This document shows positions 15,166-25,988 of a DNA stretch of 64,000 nucleotides, in pieces. The notes under the pieces are model-generated. The model saw only the letters and a list, made by a program, of their open reading frames with translations, did not search any database and was not told the origin of the DNA. The translations under genes were made by a program, and so were the position numbers. The first letter of the stretch is position 1. Each line of letters begins with the position of its first letter. Source of the stretch: Streptomyces rubellomurinus (lineage in GTDB: Bacteria > Actinomycetota > Actinomycetes > Streptomycetales > Streptomycetaceae); NCBI RefSeq assembly GCF_000961885.1, contig NZ_JZKH01000002.1:1-64000 (forward strand), read 5' to 3'.

Positions 15166-16266
15166 TTACAGCTCCTTGGTGACTCTGCGGACGGCGTCCA
15201 GGAAGGCGTCGTTCTCGGCGGGCGTGCCGGCGGTGACGCGCAGCCACCCGGGGACGCCGTTGTCGCGGACCAGGACGCCCTGGTCGAGGATGGCCTGCCA
15301 GACGGCGTGGGTGTCGGCGAAGCGGCCGAACTGGACGAAGTTGGCGTCCGAGTCGGTCACCTCCAGGCCCATCGCGCGCAGCGCGTCGACCAGCCGGTCG
15401 CGTTCCTCCTTGAGCCGGCCGACGTACCCGAGCAGGGTGTCGGTGTGCTCCAGGCAGGCGAGCGCGGTGGCCTGGGTGACGGCGGACAGGTGGTACGGCA
15501 GGCGCACCAGCTGGACGGCGTCGACGACGGCCGCGTCGGCGGCGAGGTAGCCGAGGCGCAGCCCGGCGGCGCCGAAGGCCTTGGACATGGTGCGGCTGAC
15601 GACCAGGTTGGGGCGGCCCTCGATCAGCGGCAGCAGCGAGGCGCGGTGCGAGAACTCGACGTACGCCTCGTCGACGACGACCAGGGCGGGCCGGGCGGCC
15701 TGCGCGGCCTCGTACAGCCGCAGCACGGTGTCGGCCGAGACCGCCGTCCCGGTCGGGTTGTTCGGCGAGCAGACGAACACCACGTGGGGCCGGTGCTCGG
15801 CGATGGCGGCGAGCGCGGCGTCCACGTCGATGGTGAAGTCGTCGCCCCGCGGGCCGGAGATCCAGCCGGTGCCGGTGCCCCGGGAGATCAGCGCGTGCAT
15901 CGAGTACGAGGGCTCGAAGCCGAGGGCCGTGCGTCCGGGCCCGCCGAAGGTCTGCAGGAGCTGCTGCAGCACCTCGTTGGAGCCGTTGGCGGCCCACACC
16001 TGCGCGCGCCCGACCGGGAAGCCGGTGGTGCGGGTCAGGTACGCGGCCAGGCCCTCGCGCAGTTCGACGGCGTCCCGGTCGGGGTAGCGGTTGAGCCCGC
16101 GGGCGGCCTCGGCGACGCGCTCGGCGATCCGGGCGACCAGCTCCTCGGGGAGCGGGTACGGGTTCTCGTTGGTGTTGAGCTGGACGGGCACGTCCAACTG
16201 CGGTGCGCCGTACGGGGACTGGCCGCGGAGCTCGTCCCGGATGGGCAGATCGTCGATGCGCGTCAC
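15166..16266 (-). CDS. hisC: Histidinol-phosphate aminotransferase
   Basis: 366 residues, fold-type I PLP enzyme that transaminates imidazole-acetol phosphate with glutamate. [30 protein letters not shown] and the PLP lysine in [20 protein letters not shown] (about residue 228) with the phosphate-contacting R are present. GTG start overlaps the hisD stop by four bases (GTGA). Confidence 0.95.
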   Translation of the reverse strand: MTRIDDLPIRDELRGQSPYGAPQLDVPVQLNTNENPYPLPEELVARIAERVAEAARGLNRYPDRDAVELREGLAAYLTRTTGFPVGRAQVWAANGSNEVLQQLLQTFGGPGRTALGFEPSYSMHALISRGTGTGWISGPRGDDFTIDVDAALAAIAEHRPHVVFVCSPNNPTGTAVSADTVLRLYEAAQAARPALVVVDEAYVEFSHRASLLPLIEGRPNLVVSRTMSKAFGAAGLRLGYLAADAAVVDAVQLVRLPYHLSAVTQATALACLEHTDTLLGYVGRLKEERDRLVDALRAMGLEVTDSDANFVQFGRFADTHAVWQAILDQGVLVRDNGVPGWLRVTAGTPAENDAFLDAVRRVTKEL

Positions 16267-17570
16267 GAGCCGGGAACCGTCCAGTCGAAGCGGGCCTTGA
16301 TGGCGTCCCCGTGCCCCGGCAGGTCCTCCGCGTCGGCCAGGGTCACGACGTGCGCGGCGACGTCCGCGAGCGCGTCCCGGTCGTACTCGACGACCTGCAC
16401 GCCGCGCAGGAAGGTCTGCACGGACAGCCCGGACGAGTGGCAGGCGCAGCCGCCGGTGGGCAGCACGTGGTTGGAGCCGGCCGCGTAGTCGCCGAGCGAG
16501 ACCGGGGTCCAGCGGCCGATGAAGACCGCGCCCGCGTTGACCACCCGGGCGGCGACGGCGTGCGGGTCGCAGGTCTGGATCTCCAGGTGCTCGGCCGCGT
16601 ACGCGTTGACGACGGCCAGGCCCTGGTCGAGGTCGTCGACCAGGATGATGCCGGACTGCCGGCCGCCGAGCGCCTCGGCGACGCGCTCGCTGTGCTTGGT
16701 CCGCGCGACCTGCACGGCCAGCTCGGCCTCGACGGCGTCGGCCAGCGCCGGGGAGTCGGTGACCAGCACCGAGCCGGAGGTGGGGCCGTGCTCGGCCTGG
16801 CTGATCAGGTCGGCGGCGACGTCGGAGGGCAGCGCGCTGTCGTCGGCGAGGACGGCGATCTCGGTCGGGCCGGCCTCGGAGTCGATGCCGATCCGGCCGG
16901 AGAAGTAGCGCTTGGCGGCGGCCACGTAGATGTTGCCGGGGCCGGTGACCATGTTCACCGGCGCGCACTCCTCGGTGCCCAGGGCGAACATCGCGACGGC
17001 CTGGGCGCCGCCGACCGCGTAGACCTCCTCGACGCCGAGCAACGCGCAGGCCGCCAGGATCGTCGGGTGCACCTTGCCGCCGAACTCCTTCTGCGGCGGG
17101 GAGGTGACCGCGATGCCCGTCACACCGGCCTCCTGGGCCGGCACCACGTTCATCACCACGGACGACGGGTACACCGCCAGCCCGCCCGGCACGTACAGCC
17201 CGACCCGCTCGACCGGCACCCACCGCTGGGTGACGGTGCCGCCCGGCACCACCTGCGTGGTGTGCCCGGTGCGGCGCTGGTCGGCGTGCACGGCGCGGGC
17301 CCGGCGGATCGACTCCTCCAGCGCGGCCCGCACCCTCGGGTCCAGCGTCTCCAGGGCGGCGGTCAGCTGCTCGGCCGGGACCCGGGTCGACTCCAGCCGG
17401 ACGCCGTCGAAGCGCTCGGTGATCTCGATCAGCGCCGCGACCCCGCGATGGCGTACGTCCTCGGCGATCGGCCGCACCTTCTCCAGGGCGGCCGCCACGT
17501 CGAACTCGGCACGGGGCAGCAGGTCACGCGGGTCGTCCAGCGAGCCGCGGAGGTCGATTCGAGAGATCAC
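16263..17570 (-). CDS. hisD: Histidinol dehydrogenase
   Basis: 435 residues. Oxidises L-histidinol to L-histidine in two NAD-dependent steps. Signatures: [52 protein letters not shown] with the zinc-binding Gln and His, [17 protein letters not shown] with the catalytic Glu-His region, and [19 protein letters not shown] end. GTG at 17570 (VISRIDLRG) matches the family start; the ribosome site is weak. First gene of the his operon, divergent from the beta-helix protein gene with about 95 bp between; TACACT near 17580 on the minus strand is a possible -10. Confidence 0.95.
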   Translation of the reverse strand: MISRIDLRGSLDDPRDLLPRAEFDVAAALEKVRPIAEDVRHRGVAALIEITERFDGVRLESTRVPAEQLTAALETLDPRVRAALEESIRRARAVHADQRRTGHTTQVVPGGTVTQRWVPVERVGLYVPGGLAVYPSSVVMNVVPAQEAGVTGIAVTSPPQKEFGGKVHPTILAACALLGVEEVYAVGGAQAVAMFALGTEECAPVNMVTGPGNIYVAAAKRYFSGRIGIDSEAGPTEIAVLADDSALPSDVAADLISQAEHGPTSGSVLVTDSPALADAVEAELAVQVARTKHSERVAEALGGRQSGIILVDDLDQGLAVVNAYAAEHLEIQTCDPHAVAARVVNAGAVFIGRWTPVSLGDYAAGSNHVLPTGGCACHSSGLSVQTFLRGVQVVEYDRDALADVAAHVVTLADAEDLPGHGDAIKARFDWTVPGS

Positions 17571-17611
17571 GCCACCCAGTGTAAGGAGTGCCCGGAACGG
17601 CTGGTCCCGCA

Positions 17612-17626
17612 TATCAGTCCGTGATA
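17612..17626. promoter_or_regulatory. TATCA-n5-TGATA inverted repeat in the hisD divergent promoter
   Basis: A 5-5-5 inverted repeat about 45 bp upstream of hisD and 40 bp upstream of the divergent gene; its right arm GATACG could also serve as a plus-strand -10. Operator role is inferred from location. Confidence 0.35.
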
Positions 17627-17665
17627 CGAAGGGCGAGACAGCAGGGGGACGGGGGGAGACCGTAG

Positions 17666-19249
17666 ATGCAGTGCGTTCCAGACGCTCCGGAGGGCTGGTC
17701 CGACGTCGAGCGGGAGCTCTGGGAGGCGTTCCGGCACGGCAACGTCTTCGACCGCCGGGCGGGTGACGCGGACACCGACGACCCCTTCGGCGACGCGGTG
17801 TGGGGGCCGTCACGCACCGTGCGCGCCGAGGTGCTGGCCCAGCTGCTGCTGGCCGGCCCGGAGGCCGTCCCCGGCCGGGTCGCCTCGCTGCGGATGAACG
17901 GCGTGCAGGTCACCGGCCCGCTCAACCTGGCCGGCGGCCGGATATCCCACTACCTGGAGCTGTACGGCTGCCGCTTCGACCACAAGGTCCTGGTCTCCGA
18001 GGCCGAGGCCAGCACCCTGCGCCTGGTCGACTGCCTGCTGCCCCGTCTGGAGGCCTCCCGGCTGACCACCAGCGGCGACCTCCACCTGGCCCGCAGCCGC
18101 GTCCCCGAGGGCATCCGGCTCACCGACGCCAAGATCGGCACCGACCTGCTGCTCAACCTCGCCAAGGTCGGCGGCGACCGCTACGGCCGCGCGATCTCCG
18201 CCGACGGGATCACCATCCACCAGGACTTCGAGGCCGAACGCATCGAGGTGGACGGCGAGTTGAGCATCCGCACGGCCCGGATCGGCGGCCGGCTGTCGCT
18301 GCGCGGCGCCCAGCTGCGGGCCGCCCCGCAGAACCGCACCTGCCTCAACGCCGTCCGCGTCACGGTCGGCCACACCCTGTACCTGACCGGCTCCGCGGAC
18401 ACCGGCTGGATCGGCTCCCGCAGCTACTACGGCTCCGGCTACGGCCAGAACCCGTCCCCGGACGGCCCGATCACCCCGTTCCGCGCCCACGGCCGGGTCC
18501 GGCTCTCCGACAGCCGCTTCGAGGGCGCCTGCCTGATCTCCGGCGAGTTCCACCTCGAGGGCGGCGACGAGCTGTCGCTGCGCCGCATCCACACCCCCGA
18601 GCTGCGCTTCACCTGCCGCACCCGCCCGACCGGCCCGGTGTCGCTCTCCCGCGCCCGGGTCGGCAACCTGGTCGACACCCCGGGCGCCTGGCCGCGCGGC
18701 AAGCACCTGGGCCTGACCGGCTTCGTGTACGAGTGCCTGCGCCCGGCCGAGCCGTTCACCATCCAGCAGCGGATCGCCTGGCTGGAGGGCTCCTCGGTGG
18801 AGTTCCAGCCGGAGTCGTACGAGCAGCTGGCCGCCGCCCTGCGCCGCGACGGCGCCGACGACGACGCCCGCGAGGTGCTGTACGCCAAGCAGCGCCGCCG
18901 CCGGGCCACCCTGCCGCTGCCCTCCCGCGTCTGGGGCCTGGTCCAGGACGTCACGGTCGGCTACGGCTTCCGCCCCGGCCGGGCCGGCCTGTGGCTGCTG
19001 CTCGCCTGGGCGCTCGGCAGCGCCTGGTTCGCCACCCACCGGCTGCAGCCGCTGAAGGCGGACGAGAACCCGCACTGGAATCCGGTGCTGTACACCCTCA
19101 ACGAGCTGCTGCCGATCATCGACCTCAACCAGGGCGCCTGGAACCCGGGCGGAGTCGAGCAGTGGCTCTCCGCCGGACTGGTCGTCGTCGGCTGGCTGCT
19201 GGCCTCCACCTTCGTCGCCGGCGCCACCAGGATGCTGCAGCGCGGGTAG
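17666..19249 (+). CDS. Predicted beta-helix protein with two C-terminal membrane helices
   Basis: 527 residues. Residues about 60-400 repeat a short beta-strand unit ([76 protein letters not shown]), suggesting a right-handed beta-helix like pentapeptide-repeat or polymer-forming proteins. The end has membrane helices [18 protein letters not shown] and [20 protein letters not shown] joined by a loop rich in Asn/Trp. Often labelled membrane-associated oxidoreductase in Streptomyces, but no redox motif is visible. ATG chosen for GGGGGAG upstream. Divergent from hisD. Confidence 0.65.
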   Translation: MQCVPDAPEGWSDVERELWEAFRHGNVFDRRAGDADTDDPFGDAVWGPSRTVRAEVLAQLLLAGPEAVPGRVASLRMNGVQVTGPLNLAGGRISHYLELYGCRFDHKVLVSEAEASTLRLVDCLLPRLEASRLTTSGDLHLARSRVPEGIRLTDAKIGTDLLLNLAKVGGDRYGRAISADGITIHQDFEAERIEVDGELSIRTARIGGRLSLRGAQLRAAPQNRTCLNAVRVTVGHTLYLTGSADTGWIGSRSYYGSGYGQNPSPDGPITPFRAHGRVRLSDSRFEGACLISGEFHLEGGDELSLRRIHTPELRFTCRTRPTGPVSLSRARVGNLVDTPGAWPRGKHLGLTGFVYECLRPAEPFTIQQRIAWLEGSSVEFQPESYEQLAAALRRDGADDDAREVLYAKQRRRRATLPLPSRVWGLVQDVTVGYGFRPGRAGLWLLLAWALGSAWFATHRLQPLKADENPHWNPVLYTLNELLPIIDLNQGAWNPGGVEQWLSAGLVVVGWLLASTFVAGATRMLQRG

Positions 19250-19311
19250 CGCCTGTCTCCTGGATCCTCGCCCGGCGCGAAACGGGGCGGCACGCCCCGC
19301 CCCGGGGGAAC

Positions 19312-19317
19312 TACGCT
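19312..19317 (+). promoter_or_regulatory. -10 box of a leaderless promoter
   Basis: TACGCT, 7 nt before the GTG start at 19325, with no Shine-Dalgarno sequence between. Confidence 0.4.
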
Positions 19318-19324
19318 GTCCGCC

Positions 19325-20053
19325 GTGACAGAACGGCTCCCGCTCTTCCCGCTGAACACCGTGCTCTACCCGGGCCTGGTGCTGCCCCTCAACGTCTTCG
19401 AGGAGCGCTACCGCCGTCTCGTCGCCGACCTGCTGGAACGCCCCGAGGACGAACCGCGCCGGTTCGGCGTGGTCGCCATCAAGGACGGCCGCGAGGTCGC
19501 CCCGGTGCGCCCCGAGGACGGCCCGGCCGGGCCGCTCGACGGCCTCGGCACCGTCACCGGGGACCCGCTGGAGGCGGTCTTCCACCTCGGCTGCGTGGCG
19601 GACGTCTCGTCCGCCACGCAGCAGCCGGACGGCCGCTACGAGCTGCTGGTCACCGGCACCACCCGCTTCGTACTGCGCTCGGTCGACGCCTCCGGACCGT
19701 ACCTCACCGGCGAGATCGAGCCCGTCGAGGAGCGCTCCGGCGAAGGCTCCGGCGCCCTGGCCGCCGAGGTCGAGCGGGCGTTCCGGGTCTACCAGAAGCG
19801 GCTGGCCGGCGCCCGCGAGGCCAGCACCGTCGGCCGCCAGGAGCTGCCCGACGACCCGCAGGTGCTGTCCTACCTCGTCGCCGCGGCCTCCGTCTTCGAG
19901 ACGCCGGTCAAGCAGCGGCTGCTCGCCTGCCCGGACACCGCCCAGCGGCTGCGCAGCGAACTCGACCTACTGCGCCGCGAGTCCGCGGTGCTGAGCTGGC
20001 TGCCCTCGCTGCCGGCCGTCGACCTCACCCGCCAGTCCTTCAGCCCGAACTGA
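19325..20053 (+). CDS. LON peptidase substrate-binding domain protein
   Basis: 242 residues, resembling the N-terminal (substrate-binding) region of Lon without the ATPase and protease parts. Starts TERLPLFPLNTVLYPGLVLP with the family LPLFPLNxVLxPGxxLPLxVFE pattern, EERYRRLVADLL, and a helical C-terminal half. Stand-alone actinobacterial members of this family are common; their role is unknown, presumably peptide or protein binding. GTG start, probably leaderless. Confidence 0.8.
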   Translation: MTERLPLFPLNTVLYPGLVLPLNVFEERYRRLVADLLERPEDEPRRFGVVAIKDGREVAPVRPEDGPAGPLDGLGTVTGDPLEAVFHLGCVADVSSATQQPDGRYELLVTGTTRFVLRSVDASGPYLTGEIEPVEERSGEGSGALAAEVERAFRVYQKRLAGAREASTVGRQELPDDPQVLSYLVAAASVFETPVKQRLLACPDTAQRLRSELDLLRRESAVLSWLPSLPAVDLTRQSFSPN

Positions 20054-20071
20054 ACCAGGACCCCTCACCCC

Positions 20072-20566
20072 ATGGCCAAGAAGCCGAAGAAGGGCGGCCA
20101 GGGCACCCCGGCCACCGTCGCCCTGGAGACCGCCGCCGTCCCGTTCACCGTTCACACCTACGAGCACGACCCGGCCGCCGCCTCCTACGGCGGCGAGGCG
20201 GCCGAGGCGCTGGGCGTCACGCCGGAGCGGGTCTTCAAGACCCTCGTCGCCGACGTCGACGGCACCCTCACGGTCGGCGTCGTCCCGGTCGCCGGCCAGC
20301 TCGACCTCAAGGCCCTCGCCGCGGCGGTCGGCGGCAAACGCGCCGCCATGGCGGACCCGGCCGCCGCCGAACGCAGCAGCGGCTACGTCCGCGGCGGCAT
20401 CTCCCCCCTCGGCCAGCGCCGCCCCCTGCGCACCGTCGTCGACGCCAGCGCCCTCGGCCACCCCACCGTCTACGTCTCGGCGGGCCGCCGCGGCCTGGAG
20501 GTCGAACTCTCCCCCGCCGACCTCGTCGCGCTCACCAACGCCGACACCGCCCCCATCGCCCGCTGA
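20072..20566 (+). CDS. ybaK: Cys-tRNA(Pro) deacylase (YbaK/EbsC)
   Basis: 164 residues, YbaK/ProX-type trans-editing domain that removes mischarged cysteine from tRNA(Pro). YGGEAAEALGVTPERVFKTL with the conserved Lys, VVPVAGQLDLKALAAAVGGK, YVRGGISPLG with GGxSPxG substrate loop. The lysine of VFKTL is the catalytic-site residue in characterised members. Follows the LON-domain gene by 18 bp with an AGGA upstream, probably co-transcribed. Confidence 0.9.
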   Translation: MAKKPKKGGQGTPATVALETAAVPFTVHTYEHDPAAASYGGEAAEALGVTPERVFKTLVADVDGTLTVGVVPVAGQLDLKALAAAVGGKRAAMADPAAAERSSGYVRGGISPLGQRRPLRTVVDASALGHPTVYVSAGRRGLEVELSPADLVALTNADTAPIAR

Positions 20567-20584
20567 CGGACGCCCGGGGCGCAA

Positions 20585-21349
20585 TCAGCCCTGAACCCGG
20601 TCCTCCGGCTCCGTGGGCGCCCCCGCCGGAGGCGTCCCGTACGTCCCCGCCGGCGTCCCCCAGTACGGCGGCGGGTCCTCCTCCCGCTTCCCGAACATCG
20701 CCGACAGCGCGAGCAGCACCACCATCGCCGCCATCGGCCACACCAGCAGCGCGCCCCTCGCCCCGAGCTCGATGCTCGCGTCGAAGTGCCCGCCGTTGCC
20801 GACTCGGCGCGCCTCGCCGATCAGGTTGTCGCTGGGCCCCAGCCACGTCCCGATCCGCCAGGCCCCGATCGAGCCGAGGAGCCCGCCCACGGCGAGCCCG
20901 ACCGCGACCGCGATCCCGCCCCCGCGCTTGCGGGTGACCAGGAAGGCCCCGAGCGCCGTGAGGATCCCGGCGCCCAGCGCGATGAGGACGAACACCGCGT
21001 CGGCCCCGGCCCGCTGTTCGCCCTCGGGGTCCCCGTAGAGGATCCGGTCGCCGTCGACGACGAGCGGCACCTTGGGCGCGAGCCAGGCCCACAGCCCGGC
21101 CACGACCACACCGGCCAGCAGGCAGGCGAGCACCGCGCCGGCCCCGACCCGCAGTTCGGGCACCAGCCGCTGTCCGGCCGTGGGCGCCGGCACGAGCTCG
21201 GCGGGCGGCGGAAGGACGTCCCCGGCCTCCGGGGCACCCGCGGGGGGCGCGAACGGGTCGGGGGCGGCGCCCGGAACGGCCCGCACGTCGGCGTCGGTGT
21301 CGGCGTCGGAGCGATCCGGAGGTGTGTTCGGTACGGTCACGGTCCCCAT
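20585..21349 (-). CDS. Four-helix membrane protein (DUF2567-like)
   Basis: 254 residues. Proline-rich cytosolic N-terminus (about 1-65), then four hydrophobic stretches: GAVLACLLAGVVVAGLWAWL, AVFVLIALGAGILTALGAFL, GIAVAVGLAVGGLLGSIGAW and GALLVWPMAAMVVLLALSAM, and a Pro/Gly-rich tail. The pattern fits the actinobacterial DUF2567 family of unknown function. Convergent with ybaK, 18 bp between stops, with no obvious terminator. Confidence 0.6.
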   Translation of the reverse strand: MGTVTVPNTPPDRSDADTDADVRAVPGAAPDPFAPPAGAPEAGDVLPPPAELVPAPTAGQRLVPELRVGAGAVLACLLAGVVVAGLWAWLAPKVPLVVDGDRILYGDPEGEQRAGADAVFVLIALGAGILTALGAFLVTRKRGGGIAVAVGLAVGGLLGSIGAWRIGTWLGPSDNLIGEARRVGNGGHFDASIELGARGALLVWPMAAMVVLLALSAMFGKREEDPPPYWGTPAGTYGTPPAGAPTEPEDRVQG

Positions 21350-21397
21350 CGTTTCACGTCGGCCACCGGGACGACGGAACGGCCCTGTGCGCGGGGC

Positions 21398-22207
21398 CTA
21401 CCGGGAGACGGCCCGCCGGTAGGCCCAGGTGGCGATCGACAGCGACGCCACACCCACCGCCGCGCACACCCCGAGGTCCGCCGCGACCATCCCCCAGTCG
21501 GGGTCGGGGTCGAACGTCCGGGCGAAGGCCTCCACCCCGTACGTGGACGGCAGCAGGTCCCGCAGCCACAGCACCGGCTGCGGCAGGTGGTCGACGGGCA
21601 GCACGCCGAGCAGCAGCGCCGCCGACATGCCGAGCTGCCCGAGCATGGTGGCGATCTCCTGCCGGGGGGCCAGCAGCCCGCAGGCGGCCCCCAGCCCGGA
21701 CAGCGCCGCGCCGGCCAGCGGCACGACGGCCAGCAGCACCCACAGCTGCCCGAGCGGCAGCCCGAACATCACCCCGCCGATCACGGCCGTCGCGACCGTC
21801 CCCGGCAGCGTGAACGACGCGTACGCACCGGCCGCGCCGAGCACCACCGAGGCCGCCGGCACCGGCAGCGTCGCGTAGTGGTCCAGTCCACCGGTGGCCC
21901 GCAGCTTCCCGAAGTACTGCGCGAGCAGGTTGAGCGCCACGAAGGCGACGACCAGCACGCTCGACCCGGCGACCACCGACCGCGCCGCCGAGGTCTGCCC
22001 GGCGTCGACGACGCCCCGCATCATCACCAGGATGCCGACCGACTGGAAGGTCGCGACGAACAGCAGCGGGATGCGCGCCACCCGGGCCCGGGCGAGCTGC
22101 GCCCGGTAGACGGCGGCGAGCGCGGGCAGCAGCCGGGCGGAGGGGCCGAGCGGGGCCGGGGCGGCGGCCCGCCGGTCGGTCTGCGGCGGCACCGAGAGCA
22201 GCGTCAC
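21398..22207 (-). CDS. ABC-2 type transporter permease
   Basis: 269 residues, six predicted membrane helices typical of ABC-2 (drug or polysaccharide) exporters: RIPLLFVATFQSVGILVMM, VAGSSVLVVAFVALNLLAQY, VLGAAGAYASFTLPGTVATA, LWVLLAVVPLAGAALSGLGA, LGMSAALLLGVLPVDHL and VAADLGVCAAVGVASLSIAT. GTG start overlaps the ATPase stop by four bases (GTGA). Forms an exporter with the ATPase encoded just upstream; substrate unknown. Confidence 0.85.
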   Translation of the reverse strand: MTLLSVPPQTDRRAAAPAPLGPSARLLPALAAVYRAQLARARVARIPLLFVATFQSVGILVMMRGVVDAGQTSAARSVVAGSSVLVVAFVALNLLAQYFGKLRATGGLDHYATLPVPAASVVLGAAGAYASFTLPGTVATAVIGGVMFGLPLGQLWVLLAVVPLAGAALSGLGAACGLLAPRQEIATMLGQLGMSAALLLGVLPVDHLPQPVLWLRDLLPSTYGVEAFARTFDPDPDWGMVAADLGVCAAVGVASLSIATWAYRRAVSR

Positions 22208-23202
22208 TTGGCCAGTCCTCCGTGGCGGCCGCCGAGCTTGAGGTAGGCGTCCTCAAGGCTCGGGGTGGCGAGGGTGAAATCGTCGAGCGCCGCGAAGGCC
22301 GGGCCGGTGGTGACGGCGGCGACCAGTTCGCGGGCCTCTTCGGGGGTGGTGCGGACGGTCCAGCGGCGCCCGGTGCGTTCGGCCCGGGCGGCGAGCGCGG
22401 CGACGGCGGGGACACCGGTCGGCGCCTCGTCGCGCCAGACCAGGTCGAGCCGGACGTCGCCGTCGACGAGCGCCTTGAGCCCGCCGGGCGTGTCGCAGGC
22501 GATCACCCGGCCCTCGTCGATCACGGCGACCCGGTCGAGCACGGTCTCCGCCTCGATCACGTTGTGGGTGACGAGCAGCACGGTCGTGCCGTGCTCGGCC
22601 CGGCGCCGGTCGACGGCGCTCCAGACGGCCCGCCGGGCGACCGGGTCCATCCCGGTGGTCGGCTCGTCGAGGACGAGCAGCGGCCGCTCCCCCACCAGGG
22701 CGGCCGCGAAGCAGGCGAGCCGCCGCTGCCCGCCGGACAGCTTGGCGAGCGGCCGGGCGGCGATCGGCTCCAGCCCGAGTTCGGCCAGCACCTCGGCGGC
22801 CGCGGCCCGGGCGGCCGCCCGGGAGAGCCCGCGCAGCCGGCCGGTGGTCTCGGCGGCCAGCGCGACGGTCAGCTCGTCCAGCGCCGTCGACTCCTGCCCG
22901 AGGTAGCCGAGCAGCCGCGCGGCCCGCTCGGGGTGCCGCACGATGTCGTGCCCGAGCAGTTCGACCGAGCCCGAGTCCGGCCGCAGCAGCCCGGTGAGCT
23001 GGCGCACCAGCGTGGACTTGCCGGCGCCGTTGGGGCCGAGCAGCCCGAAGATCTCGCCCTGCCGGACGGTGAGGCTGATGCCGTCGTTGGCCCGGATCTC
23101 GGTGGCGGAGGCGCCGCGCCCGCCGCGGTACGTCCGGACGAGGTCGCGTACGGCGACGCACGGCGGGGTGTCCTGGGGTGCTCTCCCGGCCGTCTCGTTC
23201 AC
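22204..23202 (-). CDS. ABC transporter ATP-binding protein
   Basis: 332 residues. Walker A GLLGPNGAGKSTLVRQLTGL, Q-loop LGQEST, signature LAKLSGGQRRLACFAAALVG, Walker B LLVLDEPTTGMDP, H-loop LVTHNV. Class of drug-export/ABC-2 partners. GTG at 23202 chosen as the start just before the conserved region; the true start could be slightly upstream. Co-translated with the permease. Confidence 0.85.
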   Translation of the reverse strand: MNETAGRAPQDTPPCVAVRDLVRTYRGGRGASATEIRANDGISLTVRQGEIFGLLGPNGAGKSTLVRQLTGLLRPDSGSVELLGHDIVRHPERAARLLGYLGQESTALDELTVALAAETTGRLRGLSRAAARAAAAEVLAELGLEPIAARPLAKLSGGQRRLACFAAALVGERPLLVLDEPTTGMDPVARRAVWSAVDRRRAEHGTTVLLVTHNVIEAETVLDRVAVIDEGRVIACDTPGGLKALVDGDVRLDLVWRDEAPTGVPAVAALAARAERTGRRWTVRTTPEEARELVAAVTTGPAFAALDDFTLATPSLEDAYLKLGGRHGGLAK

Positions 23203-23285
23203 GACCGAAGACTCTACGCGCTCACACGCGCCGACCGGACACCGGGCACCGGCCGCCGTCCACCACCCGAGACTGCACGGCGTTG

Positions 23286-24596
23286 CTAGTCCTCGACCAC
23301 CATGGACCCGCCGGGCACCCGGGCGGCGAGTTCCTTCCAGAACCCGGCCCGGATCGCGTACCGGTCGTGCTCGTCGATCTGGTCGTCCTTGTGCGCGAGC
23401 AGCCCGAAGCGGGCGGCGTAGCGCAGCAGCTCGCCGTCGACGCGGTGCGGGATGCGCGGGTAGTCGGGCCAGAGCACGGTGAGCTTCTCGACGTCGCCGA
23501 GCCGGTCGCTCCAGCGCCGGGCGAAGACCTGCCCGACCTCGTGGGCGTCGCCGCCGATGGAGGTGATGTCCTCCTCGCGGTCGGCCCAGCGCTGTTCGGC
23601 GGTGGTGAGCTGGGCCAGCGTCGGCAGGCTGTCGCCGGCGGTGACGGACGGCTCCGGCGCGGGCCGGTCCACCCAGCCCCGGTCGGAGGACCACCGCAGC
23701 ACCGGCCCGCCCGCGCCGCCGCTGCCGTTGACGTGCCCGTGCGCGTGGCCGTTCGCATGGCCGTTGGCGTGACCGGCGGAGTGGCCGTTGACGGCCGGGG
23801 TGATCGGGGTGACGGACGGGACCCGCCCGGCGAGGTCCTTGGGCGTCGGGACGACCCGCAGGGTGGCGGCGGCGGGCTGCGGCGCCCCGTTCGCGGCGGG
23901 GGCCTCGGGGGCGGCCGCGGCGGCGGGCTCGACGGCCGGCGGCACCACGCCGGGCACGACGGACGGGACGGCGGGCGGCGCGGCGAGGATCTTGGCGATC
24001 TCGTGCCGGGCGGCGCCCGACCCGGGCGCCGGGAAGACGGTGGGGGTCTCCCGCAGCGAGAACGAGCCCTCGATCCACTCGCGGTCGAGCACCCGCCTTT
24101 CGTCGGCCTCGCCGACCAGGTCCTCGGACTGGTTGAAGTCCCCGTCCGCGGCCTGCAGGGCCCACAGGTGGACGGCGACGCCGTGCTCCTTGGCGGTCAT
24201 CATGCCGGGCAGCAGGTCGCCGTCGCCGGTGATCAGCACGACGTCGGCGCAGGCCCGGTTGCGGGCGAGCTCGGAGAGCTCGGCGTGCATCGCGGCGTCG
24301 ACGCCCTTCTGCACCCAGCGGCCCTCGGCCCGGGTGAGCGCGCCGAGCCGCACGGTGACCCGGGGCAGGACGCGCAGCCGCCGGTGTTCCGGCATCGGGC
24401 GCCGGTCGGGCGCGGCGTCGAACCAGTAGATGCGCAGCAGCGGCAGGCCGGTCTCGGCCTCGGCGCGTTCGCGCAGGGCGCTGATCAGCGCGGTGTGGTC
24501 GACGGTGACTCTGGAGCGGGACGGGTCTCCGGCGAGCAGGCTGGCGGCGGCGCCCAGCAGGTATCCGGCATCCACCAGGACGACACAGCGGTCCAT
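23286..24596 (-). CDS. NYN (PIN-like) domain protein with a His/Asn/Gly repeat linker
   Basis: 436 residues. The N-terminal about 200 residues are a NYN/PIN-like nuclease fold: VVLVDAGYLLGAA, RIYWFDAAPD, QKGVDAAMHAELSELARN with DLxxxxDx, VLITGDGDLLPGMMTAKEHG, carrying acidic catalytic-site residues. A low-complexity linker follows (PAVNGHSAGHANGHANGHAH, 23700-23780). The C-terminal 110 residues (LAQLTTAEQRWADREEDITS, AIRAGFWKELAARVPGGSMV) are a conserved domain of unknown role. Similar proteins are widespread in actinobacteria and are probably RNA-processing or decay factors. Start ATG with AAGAAGG upstream. Confidence 0.75.
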   Translation of the reverse strand: MDRCVVLVDAGYLLGAAASLLAGDPSRSRVTVDHTALISALRERAEAETGLPLLRIYWFDAAPDRRPMPEHRRLRVLPRVTVRLGALTRAEGRWVQKGVDAAMHAELSELARNRACADVVLITGDGDLLPGMMTAKEHGVAVHLWALQAADGDFNQSEDLVGEADERRVLDREWIEGSFSLRETPTVFPAPGSGAARHEIAKILAAPPAVPSVVPGVVPPAVEPAAAAAPEAPAANGAPQPAAATLRVVPTPKDLAGRVPSVTPITPAVNGHSAGHANGHANGHAHGHVNGSGGAGGPVLRWSSDRGWVDRPAPEPSVTAGDSLPTLAQLTTAEQRWADREEDITSIGGDAHEVGQVFARRWSDRLGDVEKLTVLWPDYPRIPHRVDGELLRYAARFGLLAHKDDQIDEHDRYAIRAGFWKELAARVPGGSMVVED

Positions 24597-24793
24597 CCGC
24601 GCACCTTCTTTCCGCTCGCCCTCGGGGGTTCCGACTGGGTGGGCGGTCGCCCGTCGTCCGGGCGTGTGGGGTGAGGGGCCCCCGTGGCCGCCCGATCGTT
24701 GGGTCACCTTTTCCCACTGGTTCACCTGCCGAACCACGGGGGATGTCCCGGTACCGCAACAGCCGCCCCAACGATCCGCAAAGAAACGCGAAG

Positions 24794-24823
24794 GCGGGCC
24801 CCGTTCAACGACGGGGCCCGCCA
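24794..24823 (-). terminator. Terminator after asd
   Basis: Perfect 12 bp stem (24794-24805 with 24812-24823), 6 nt loop, about 16 nt past the asd stop codon on the minus strand. The remaining upstream spacer to 24597 shows no gene. Confidence 0.75.
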
Positions 24824-24839
24824 AACGTCACCGCGGGCG

Positions 24840-25913
<1,074 letters not shown>

Positions 25914-25954
25914 CTACAGCCGCACGCTGCCCATCATGCCTTGTCACGGGCATC

Positions 25955-25968
25955 GCGCGACCAGCCAT
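25955..25968. repeat. 14-bp element GCGCGACCAGCCAT, copy 1
   Basis: Identical to 53158-53171, where it directly follows a hairpin terminator. I recall a similar sequence around intergenic terminators in Streptomyces. Here it is downstream of the dapA-like gene. Confidence 0.6.
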
Positions 25969-25988
25969 TTCACTGGGTGAGAGCCGCG

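Noticed and set aside
17800..20937. A 1045-codon plus-strand frame overlapping the beta-helix, LON-domain and ybaK genes
   Set aside because: Arg/Pro-rich shadow in another frame; three motif-supported genes cover the same DNA.
24597..24839. A possible short gene upstream of the NYN-domain gene
   Set aside because: Only frames with shadow composition; the region holds the asd terminator and upstream sequence of the NYN-domain gene.
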